DNA from: Trichobilharzia szidati
Taxonomy: Eukaryota > Platyhelminthes > Trematoda > Strigeidida > Schistosomatidae
Length of the DNA stretch: 64,000 nucleotides
Assembly: GCA_944472155.2 (NCBI GenBank)
Contig: OX235273.1
Coordinates: 101,516,582-101,580,581, forward strand
Reading direction: 5' to 3'
Part shown: piece by piece, positions 55,220-64,000 of the stretch
How the letters are laid out: the number at the start of each line of letters is the position of its first letter
Numbering within the stretch: position 1 is the first letter of the stretch
Notes under the pieces: model-generated
The model's database searches: none
Seen by the model: only the letters and a program-made list of their open reading frames with translations
What the model was told of the DNA's origin: nothing
Translations under genes and position numbers: made by a program

Positions 55220-57153
55220 ATGAGATTTCTGTTTCTGATTGTGATTATTACGATGGTTGCTATTCAAAGTAACAAGCTATCTGATCCGAGTAAGTGAATT
55301 TACTACTTATCACCATTCATGTCTATTGGTATTTTTTGAACCGAAAAGTTCTATCTCCTTTGATATGTAGAATCTGGGTAAGAACCTCTTGACAATACCC
55401 AGTGGCCAAGTGTGTAACGCTTTAGCCTTCTGAAACTTGTGTGTTAGGTTCAAATCTCAGTAGGAAGATCACCACTCTCTAAGAATACGGATCCATTAGA
55501 TTGATGAGTTTCAAATAGAATGAAAGTCACTTTCTAGATCATATGGCTAGTCACTATCCACCAAAATACTGGAAGTAACTTCAACTGAAAGTGTGAATGT
55601 CGAAATAACACGGTTTGATCGTGTTCTGCAATGCCAAATTTGTATTGGTAATCAAAAGAATATAGAAAATGAAGTCAAATTGACCGAATGTCTTTTTAAC
55701 GGCCTTCAGATGTGACTCAACTCAGGTTTTACTGTTTCAGTCCAAAATAACAATGCATTTAATTTTAATTTGAACACATATATAGGTATTGCAGTTCTTC
55801 AGTCCCAAACTCCATAAATAGTTTAAATTACCTGATGGATATACCGCTTTGACTTATCAGTCCCCAAATGTCTTGGAAGAATGGATACTTATATGTCGGA
55901 AACAGGCATGCCCAAATGTGATAACTGATTAAATGCATTTACCGTGAATAGATGAGGAGGTAAAATCAATCATAGGTGTGAGCAGCCCAGTGGTACAGTG
56001 TATTACTAGCTTATTGAGTGTTTTCCTGTACCTTCTCAGTAGAACATAGGGCGTCAAGCTAGAGGACTGAAGTTTCGGTAGCAGTGGTGCTCATTTTTTA
56101 TGGGATGGGGTCGCTAGCCTAATGGCCAATCTTTCCGCTTTACCAGTCTCAGTACTGGCTCAGCGAAGTACAAGAGTGCGTCGGCAGGGGATAGAACCCC
56201 AGACCATTGAAGTGGTTGGCAGGCATTCTATCGCTGTGCCAACAACGCACAATTTATTGAATGATGCAAGTTCAAATTTTAAATAGAATATTAGAAAAGT
56301 TTGAGGTCCGCACTCGAGCCTTGCTGACGATTTCCGTCAAACACCGATCAGGGATTAACTAACTATCCAGCCTCTCACCGTTTACATATGTTAATATATA
56401 TCAGCTAGCAATGATTTGATTAACGCCTCTCATAGAGGTTTGATCTACTCTTTAAAGGGTTAATTATATGTGATGTTAAGCATTATTGGTACACATTGAG
56501 AATACTATATCACTTAGACATTTCTGGAGAGCGCAGAATGTGAGGTATCGAAAACTACCGTTATTCAGTGACCAAACTTTGTCTAGTATATGGAGCATTG
56601 TGTCAACAGAAGGCATATTATTCGATGAAAAATTCCAGATTTAATTGTTGATCTTGTAAAGTTCAAAGATGATGCCTAGAACACTTTTACTCTTAAGTTT
56701 TTATTTCTCATGGCCTCCTAGAAACCATTTGGAAACCCATTGTATACTGAAACTAGTGCTTCAGTAATTAATTTAAGTGTTTATCACGTCTTTTGGTAGT
56801 TAGTATTTGTCCCCGACTTCTAAATTCCACCATTATCCTGGAACCAGTCATTTTTGATCCAGGTTGCGTGGAACCCATTCATTTTTCTGTGGCTGCAATT
56901 GAACCTTCACGATAAGTCAAAATAAGTTCACCTGGTACCTTTTAATTTCCTTTACAGTAATCTCTATTCCTCAGATTTTTAAAAGATGACCCAACGATGT
57001 TGTTTTTAGTATTAGATATTGGAGAACATTTATGCAGTATATATAAAACAAATACCATCTTTTGCTTTTAAGTTTTTAGTAGCTAAAGTTATCAGCGATG
57101 AAATAAACGTCAAGCAAAGTTTTAGCATGCACAAAACAATAAAAACAACTTGA
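55220..57153 (+). CDS. Candidate micro-exon-type gene 2, small secreted protein
   Basis: First coding exon 55220-55289 encodes MRFLFLIVIITMVAIQSNKL-SDP, a strong signal peptide, and ends in phase 1 at a perfect donor (A/GTAAGTG). The last exon 57080-57153 follows acceptor CTTTTAAGTTTTTAG, is entered in phase 1 (A+TA gives Ile) and encodes IAKVISDEINVKQSFSMHKT-IKTT with TGA. AATAAA is at 57278. Intervening microexons are expected but could not be fixed by eye; the intron space holds a hammerhead SINE and a tRNA-Gly SINE. Like gene 1 it shows signal peptide, phase-1 junctions and a short polar tail, as in schistosome MEG proteins. Joined directly, the two exons would give only about 47 residues. 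Confidence 0.55.
55395..55582 (+). mobile_element. Hammerhead SINE in an intron of MEG-like gene 2
   Basis: tRNA-like head (CCCAGTGGCCAAGTGTG, B-box-like GGTTCAAATCTC), then a ribozyme-like segment 55497-55530 (TTGATGAG, CAAATAGAATGAAAG) and the end GGCTAGTCACTATCCACC. The core is one base off (UUGAUGA) and stem II is weak. Confidence 0.6.
55583..56021. other. Intronic, no exon resolved
   Basis: No clear acceptor-donor pair of suitable phase. Confidence 0.35.
56022..56255 (-). mobile_element. tRNA-Gly-derived SINE
   Basis: TTCTCAGTAGAACATAGGGC at the tail, GGGATGGGGTCGCTAGCCTA in the body and RC tRNA head to TGCCAACAACGC at 56240-56248. Lies in an intron of MEG-like gene 2. Confidence 0.8.
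56256..57079 (+). other. Intronic, possible microexons
   Basis: A strong acceptor TTTAATTTCCTTTACAG at about 56941-56957 leads into an open stretch in the right phase (IISIPQIFKR) but no good donor follows. Confidence 0.3.
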
Positions 57154-57809
57154 GCTTAGTTTGTTGTTCTCGTTTCATTCAAGTTCATCAAGGGGGAAAA
57201 CAGTGTACAAGTGATAGTATTCATTCATGATTATTTGTTGTTTACTTAAATATTAGTTGAGGTAAATTAATGCTCTGAATAAAAAACAATTTGATTATAC
57301 GGTACATTGGGAAATAAAATCTATTGTTTAATTGATAGTTTATTTAAGCAAATTTAAGGTAAACAGAAGAACTAAACGCTATTCATCATCTGTAACTCTT
57401 ATCTAACCAGAAAGAAGACAAATCCAATGAATAGTTGAAAAAAAGATCCATTAAGAAGACATACCAGAAGACGAATAGCCTACTTTAAATTAAATGAATC
57501 AGTAATCCACTAGTTCTGTGGCGGCTGTGCAGTGTACTTCAGTTTCCGAAGAATCATAAATCGCATGTATGCCATATTAAATGAGTGAATAACTACTACG
57601 ATAGCCTAGTGTTCTACCTTGCAGTACTCATCAGTGTACGAAATGATTAAAGTATTGCTGAAGTACAGCATAATATACAGAATTATCGAAATTAAATATC
57701 TCATTTGTCGGTCATTCGTTACCATGGTATGGCTTATTTATCAACAAAGACCAAATCTAAGATCTTTATGATGTCGGGATAGTGTGAAGAGATTTTCCTC
57801 TTCTTTTTC
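57154..57809 (+). other. 3' flank of MEG-like gene 2
   Basis: Poly(A) signal AATAAA at 57278-57283. The rest is unassigned AT-rich sequence. Confidence 0.4.
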
Positions 57810-57985
57810 CTCCATTTCTAAACGTTTGCAGTGAAACATATGGCTTTGATTTTAAGCTTTGAAGTTTCTGAAGTGGTTCTGGTTTCTTACAGTGTTAGGA
57901 TTCCGGCCCCACGGTCAACCTCCCTACGTCTCCTGAATTATTATCGGCCGGTAATCTAGGCGATGCCTTGATGCATGTGAGCCGG
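57810..57985 (-). mobile_element. tRNA-Gly SINE remnant
   Basis: Weak inverse similarity: GTTTGCAGTGAAACATATGG, AAGTTTCTGAAGTGGTTCTGG-type body, then loss of similarity before the head. Confidence 0.4.
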
Positions 57986-59027
57986 GACTCACAGTCAACG
58001 TAACTAACTGTAAATAACTGTAGACAAAAGTTCGTATTATTTCAGCATTATCCCTAAGAGAAAATACTCATTAAAATATGCTGAAGTCTGGAAAAATGAG
58101 TCCTTTTAATAAATTTGAATAGTTTTATTGGAAAATGGAATTTATCTGAAAAATGTAAATAATTTGTGTAGTACATTGTTATAGAGGGTGAAAATAAAAT
58201 ATTGATTGGATACTCTTGTTGAAAACCAATATCCTTTAAAATGTTTAAACCGTGCGGGAGTCATTCAGTTTTTAAACCTACAATCTATTCCGTCCCTAAG
58301 AAAATATAAAATACATTGGGGGAATGACTAGTAAGATTTTGTGACAGGGACCAAACTTCCTCGTCTATAGAAACTGCTATACAGCCAGACCTATGATTAC
58401 TGCTCTAATACAATCCTTCAAGGTTATTTATAAAAGCAATCAAAGGCGCTTACTGAAATATGAAAAGGGAATAGCTATTCGTATACTCAAGCCTCCTCCC
58501 CCTGCAGTGTGTACACAAAACCAATTTATCACTACTTCTAAACTACCTTCATAATCCTTGTATGGTTATATAAAGGAAGATAGTGTTAATTATCCTTATC
58601 ACTTTTATTCTTTAATCCTTTATCACTTTGTTTATCTTAACTGACGTTTTATTTCTTATTCAAATTACGAAACTAAATTTTATTCATTATAATCAACAAA
58701 AATGGAATTCCCCTTTTAAAGGAGAAATCCTGTTTACAATAACCACAAGATGTTTAAGTGTTTCATTCATCTGTTTATGACCCTCATCACTATCGAGTGT
58801 GCAGGATTACAAAAAAACACTTTTTTCAAATTTTCTACTACTCTCATCCATCCCACCAAGGGATAATTTTATTTTACAATAATATTTACTGATTACGTGA
58901 TTTTGAAAAATAAATTCTGCTTCAGACGTCATCAAGGTATAATATAAAGTTACTGCATGTTGTCACCAAATGAAATAACTCTACAATAGAATAATATTCT
59001 ACCACATCGCCTAAATTCTGTCCTCAT
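57986..59027. other. No gene seen
   Basis: AT-rich unassigned sequence; a PLE-terminal-like block (ATAATATTTACTGATTACG, AGACGTCATCAAGG) lies at 58879-58937. Confidence 0.4.
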
Positions 59028-59325
59028 ATTATTTTTTGTGTTTCGAATTGAGCATGGGACTTTAATAGCATACCACTGTACGCTGTTCTCTGCCATCATT
59101 TTCATTGTGTAATATGACTGCCAAAAAGCTCTCATTTCCTCTTGGCGTGACCTTACGCATCTCATCCTCAACCTCATGCACAAATCGTAGCTTCCTATTG
59201 TGGTTATTGGCTGGTTCTCAGCCTGAGTTCACTATTATTTATCTTTCTTGGAAATATGATCTTCAGCAAAGAGCGAAGGTAGGCATTCTTGGAAGTCTGT
59301 AGTGTATCAAGTGTCTGAACTAACT
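59028..59325 (-). mobile_element. RTE 3' end fragment, decayed
   Basis: Inverse RTE end: TTGTGTTTCGAATTGAGCAT-GGGACTTTAATAGC, CTCTCATTTCCTCTTGGCG, then GGTTATTGGCTGGTTCTCAG and ATATGATCTTCAGCAAAGAG. Confidence 0.6.
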
Positions 59326-59399
59326 GTTTTGCTATATTTTACCAATTCATAGTATCTAAGAATATATATGGTATCCAACTATATAGAAGCATATTACGC

Positions 59400-60475
59400 G
59401 AGTAAGATTTTAAAATATGAGAAAAGATTCGGAGCTCAGGTGGATGATTTTCATTTGCTTGTATTTCATGAGTTGGTTGATTTAACTGCAAAGCTGCCAT
59501 TGTCCTTTCAGGCATCTTCAAAACAGGTTTTAGTATAAACTGAACTTAACGGAGTTGTTATGGATGATGTAATTATTTATCTCGGCAACAATTGTCGTGA
59601 CTGTCTGCTAATTTACGTCTCTATCGATCCTTTTTATTGACTTGGAATTCGAACTTTATTATCATGTAAATCACTTTCTTTAGGGGTTAAATTTGATTTA
59701 TAGTAACGCGTCTGCTAATCGCTGGTTCATTTGTGTGTCAGGCTTCTAGAAATTCCCTTGCATTTTCGGTGTTTTCTCAGTTCAAAATGTTTTCATCTGC
59801 CCAATCAAATTGGTGTCCGTGATTGCCTACATGAATCGATATGAAGGAATACAACTTGTTATGTCTTTTCACAGCTAAATTATGTTCATGGATTCAGGTA
59901 CGATGAGAAAGCTGACTTTGACCGGTGAAGTGTTCATCGCAGTTTATACAATTTATTTTGTAGATGGTACTAACTTTATCATCTTTTTCTGCTGTATCTT
60001 TTGGTCTGCAAAGTACTGAATAAAGTGATTGTATTGGCTTGTGTGTTACTTCTATTTCAAATGGTCTTATTATTCGATTCGTTATTTTCGAGACAATCTC
60101 TATGTATTTTAGAATGAATTTTCTTGTAGTCTTTGAGATAGTTTCACGTAGGTGTTTCGATTTGAGCTTGAACATGTTTTGATGGAATTGTATGAGTATT
60201 CATTATTCTTTTTGAAAACAGTTAGAAGATATATCTTTTATATTCTCCTCAACACTGGAGTGCTGAATTGTGTTTGAACTCTTTTTAGCACAAACAGACA
60301 ACACAAAGTATACACGAAGATGTCAGGAGACACAATTATATTATTCTTGGAGAATTCAATCAAGTTCACTTAATGTTAACGCCTGAGCTGGAGATGTTTT
60401 CTAGAAGGACAGTGAAAGCTTTTCAATGAAATCTACCAGTTCAGACAACATAACCACATCAAAATATGTGATATC
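59400..60475 (-). mobile_element. PLE, truncated
   Basis: Minus-strand ORF 59894-60175 encodes the PLE linker and start of the nuclease (MFKLKSKHLRETISKTTRKF, VSTIYKINCINCDEHFTGQ) and continues out of frame with EHNLAVKRHNKLYSF. Terminal segments 59410-59520 and about 60370-60430 are inverted relative to each other. Confidence 0.72.
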
Positions 60476-60685
60476 CATTTGAAATCAAAAAGAAAGAAAT
60501 ATATTTACGGACCAAATTTTGATTTCCGTCACTTTATCTATTGAAACAAGCTAAATTTTGATGATGATGACGCTTTAGCAAGTTAGATTCTCAACATGTC
60601 ACTGATGTTTTGTTCAGCAAGGGTGTTGAGTTTGAATAACGGGTCATAAAATTTTATCATTTTTATCATTTAACAATATTGGACA
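60476..60685. other. No gene seen
   Basis: Unassigned sequence between two PLE copies. Confidence 0.4.
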
Positions 60686-61573
60686 AAGAAAGAGGAAACA
60701 TTGGCGCAGCATAATCTGGATCCATTTCATTTCATCGGTTCTCATCATCTGCTTACAACGTGAATTCTTTAATAAAATAAAAAAGTGTACAATTTTAGCA
60801 AACTTTTGTCCTTTAGCAGGCATACTGTCAGAGTGACATAGCGAAATAAGGCGTAGCGATTTACAAGGTGTCTAAAGTGTTAAGACATATATATAGATAC
60901 CTTGTTAGAGAGAAGTTTCTTGAAAAAAATTAACAGTTGTATTGTTGGGGTGGTAACAAAGGGAAATCAGTAATAGTTACGTAATTAGATAAGTGAAGAT
61001 CAAAATTTCGATGCAAATGAGGTCAGATGAGAAGCTGATGATATAATACAGTGAGCATAACTCAGAAGATCAAGAAAAAGTCTCTTAAGAGAGTCAGGCG
61101 AAAAATAAAGAAGGGGGAGTGAAAAGATTAGTTAACAAAATTAGAAAACAGAGTTAATAAGAAGTGAGTCACTAGGGTAATTGAAGTCCAACAATGGATT
61201 CTTTTTTGACACATAAGTCAGGCTTCAATTGTTTTATTGCTGTAGCTTCAACAATCCTCAAAAGACTTGAGGTACTTTGTCTGTTGATGATTTTGAATGA
61301 TTCCAGCACATCTACTCGGTGTCCTTGTATCCAACAACACAACTGCTAGTTAATTTTTTTCTAGAAACTTCCTAAAACTTTAGACACCTTGTAAATCGCA
61401 ACGCCTTATTTCACTATGTCACTCTGACAGTATGCCTGCTAAAGAACAAAAGTTTGTTAACATTGTACACTTTTTTACTTTATTAAAGAATTCAGGTTGT
61501 AAGCAGCCCATGAGAACCAACGAAATAAAATGGATCCAGATTATTCTGCGTCAATATTTCTTCTTTTTTTGTT
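60686..61573 (-). mobile_element. PLE with ~200-bp inverted termini
   Basis: Inverted repeats at about 60686-60881 and 61371-61573 enclose a minus-strand nuclease C-terminus at 61190-61345: GHRVDVLESFKIINRQSTSS then LRIVEATAIKQLKPDLCVKK. RT and most of the nuclease are missing. Confidence 0.75.
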
Positions 61574-61829
61574 CAAATTTATAAAAGGGAATCATTGTAT
61601 GTAGCATATTGGATTAGAACCTACAGAAACAGATGGTAGTGATTTAGCGAGTGAGACTATATATGCTCTCATTTTTACTCACATATATCTTAAGCTGAAA
61701 ATATTGACGAAGATGGACTATTATTCTCAGTATGCTTAAAAGCGACGTCTTTATGAACACTAAAACTGGTATTGTTAGATACTTTAAATAGTTGCATATT
61801 CGATAAGTTTATCTAAAAAAAGCACACTG
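61574..61829. other. No gene seen
   Basis: Unassigned AT-rich sequence. Confidence 0.4.
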
Positions 61830-63260
61830 ATGACGTATTAACAACTGCAAGATGTGTCGAGCAGAATTTATTTTTCATACACATATCAGTTAGTCATACG
61901 GCTTTATTTTTTTTTATTTTTATTTTTGATTTACAGCTTGATTCCACACCGTATTTTCAGTACAAGTATGGAATTTTCAGCATGGATATCGGTAGCCCAA
62001 ATTCAGGCCGACCATAGATATCGGGTGTGCGCCGGCAGGGGATCGAACCCCGGACCATGTGCATGGTCGACCAGAGTCCCAACCACTGTGCCACCGACGC
62101 ACATTATATGTTTTTTATTATTATGTTTTTTCTCTATCTCCCCCCTGTTGTTTGTTGCAACTTACCATATCTCCCGTTTAGGCGTTGTAACATTTTGACT
62201 GAGCATACGCATTTCTAAATCGATAGACAAAAATCCTGTGGTTAAGCACTCTTCCACTCCACCTAGCTATATTACATTTTAACAGTGTTACCCTGTCCAA
62301 CCCTATTGTGTGCTTACACGCAAGTGAATACAGTGTATTCGTCGTGCTTTTTTCTAAATTACTTAACTGAGCAGGATCAATTCTTCTAGGTTAAGCGAAA
62401 TTTTTATATTCCAACAATCAAGTTGACCCCGATGTACTAGTTTCCCCTATGTAATTGACCTCACTCACAGTCATTTGGTATACTATATAATTTTGCTTAA
62501 TCGGATTTATTGGGTCCTTAAGCCAACAAAGTTTATCTCTGAGTGATTTAGTTGGTTAGTTTAAATGCCACCGTAGTTCCAACCTCACTGAGAATTTACG
62601 TAAGGCCTTTGATTCTCGTTTTTCATATGGCAGCAATATAGATGCTTTGGATTCTATATTATTTTTTTCATTTTAATCACTAATCTCATTTCTTTTCTGT
62701 GTCCTCATGCATTTCTGAATAAATTCTTGTGGGTAGGTATTCACTAGTATTTTCTTCTTTATTTCTTTGATTTCGTTATCTAAATCTTCTGATATACAAA
62801 TCAGACTCTTGTCCGAATTATACAGATATTAAACTAAACCTATCTTTATCGATTCAGGATGGAATGAATTAAAGTCTGACTATTTACTATAGTGTGTGTG
62901 TCGGTCTCCTCTAAATGCTGGTATCTAACCAACCATCTTGTTTTCGTCTTATTTTACAGTCTAGTGTGGCTAACTCACCTTTTTTTCCCCGTTTTCTATC
63001 TCAGAAGTAAATTGAATTCTATCTACTGTTGTGTTTACGACCAAAAATCTGAAGGATACGGTCAGATTTCAACAAAGTGAATGTGCTGTCTACAGTAAAT
63101 CTACTTTACTATTAGTTGTAAACTCAGACATCTATCGGTAAATTTTGTGCCTAGAAATTCATTTGGCTATATTCGGTTTTTATAGACAGAAAATATCAGA
63201 AAGCAGGATAACACTGAAATGTTCAAAGTATATACTTTGGAAGAAAGAAAGTATTTTACG
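61830..63260 (-). mobile_element. PLE, old copy with nested SINE
   Basis: Terminal segment at 61830-61904, then a SINE insertion, then the nuclease region at 62280-62600 colinear with the 35.7-36.1 kb copy. RT end at 62880-63060 reads GELATLDCKIRRKQDGWLDT then RRPTHT. The motif C region reads TVDSTFTLLK instead of YVDD, so the catalytic aspartate pair is lost. Many stops. Confidence 0.75.
61905..62105 (-). mobile_element. tRNA-headed SINE, second body type
   Basis: Near-identical to 8163-8392. Minus-strand head GCGTCGGTGGCACAGTGGTT and B box GGGTTCGATCCCC, body as at 8.2 kb, and an A-rich tail seen as the T-rich run 61905-61930. Confidence 0.82.
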
Positions 63261-64000
63261 TACGTGTCATAAGATAAGCAGAGTTTCGAGGTGGCTAAAG
63301 TCACCAAATAAACTTAGAAGCAAATAATATAGTGTGTGGAAATCAAACGAAATTAAAAATATCCATGCAAATAGCTGGAAAAATCGAAAATTCGGCTAGA
63401 TGCTGTAACATGTAGATTGTAATTGCATGAAACAATTGGTAGATGATGGTCAAATATTTGTATACACCTAAACAAGAAGATAAAAATATGAACTCGACGT
63501 AGTATAGAAAGGACTGAAGAAAAAACGTTGCATTTTTGTCAAGTCAAAACACGATGCGCATAATATTCCTTATCGTTGTTATTGAATTCATGGAGTGAAA
63601 TGATTTATTGATATTTGAACAAAGCATTAACAGGAGATGGAACAGAATATAACGGATCCACTTTATTCAGTTGGTATTTATTCATTTGTTTTGCAAAATG
63701 AATGATGAAAGTTCGGTGTTTCATTGCAATTTTAACGCACTTTAGATCATTGAGAATGAAAAGGGGAACAGTAATTCAAAGTGACCATGATATACAGATG
63801 AAACGAAGTGTTTAGTTAGTATGCTATAAAATACTGTTGTGTCTGTATGTGTTATGCGATCAAGTCTTCTCGAAGGAAACAAAAGGGTGGGAGCCAAGGT
63901 ATAAGTTAATGAAGTATAAAAATGACAAGATTAACTCATACATAAGAAAATTGTTAGTGAACAAATGAGATATGAAAAATAGTTGTGAGTTAAGCTCACT
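63261..64000. other. No gene seen
   Basis: AT-rich flank of the PLE. The stretch near 63640-63690 weakly recalls the terminal repeat at 60.7 kb (GGATCCACTTTATTCAGTTG) but is not assignable. Confidence 0.4.

Overview
The window looks like AT-rich nuclear DNA of a parasitic flatworm, most likely a schistosome. The evidence is the repeat content: hammerhead-derived Sm-alpha-type SINEs, RTE (SR2-like) and CR1 (SR1-like) non-LTR retrotransposons, many Penelope-like elements (PLEs) with GIY-YIG endonucleases, tRNA-Gly-derived SINEs, and small secreted-protein genes with tiny phase-1 exons. No prokaryotic, plasmid or CRISPR signal was seen. These assignments are recognition by eye; no database was searched.

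Layout. 1-3.7 kb: CR1-like retrotransposon, its reverse transcriptase split by a 339-bp tRNA-like insertion. 3.7-8.5 kb: a PLE with four in-frame stops, a hammerhead SINE and a palindromic PLE remnant. 9.3-15.6 kb: minus-strand exons of unidentified host genes separated by two RTE copies. 16.0-20.9 kb: a candidate micro-exon-type gene (plus strand) whose introns hold a PLE, a PLE fragment and RTE copies. 21-31.4 kb: mostly repeats and unique AT-rich DNA. 31.5-33.0 kb: the one complete gene, a single-exon secreted CUB-LDLa-trypsin serine protease resembling S. mansoni SP1. 34.3-34.9 and 38.5-38.7 kb: terminal exons of two unidentified minus-strand genes flanking a near-perfect 1-kb PLE palindrome. 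41-54 kb: PLE and hammerhead-SINE territory. 55.2-57.2 kb: a second candidate micro-exon-type secreted protein gene. 59-63.3 kb: RTE and PLE copies, one carrying a nested SINE.

How the parts relate. Autonomous elements (RTE, CR1, PLE) supply retrotransposition machinery. The tRNA-Gly SINE ends in the same sequence as the RTE 3' end, which suggests it is mobilised by RTE. Host genes survive as islands, and repeats have landed mainly in introns and downstream flanks. The most interesting items are the two candidate micro-exon genes, the PLE palindromes (one near-identical between arms, with a shared frameshift) and the recurring head-to-head hammerhead SINE pairs.
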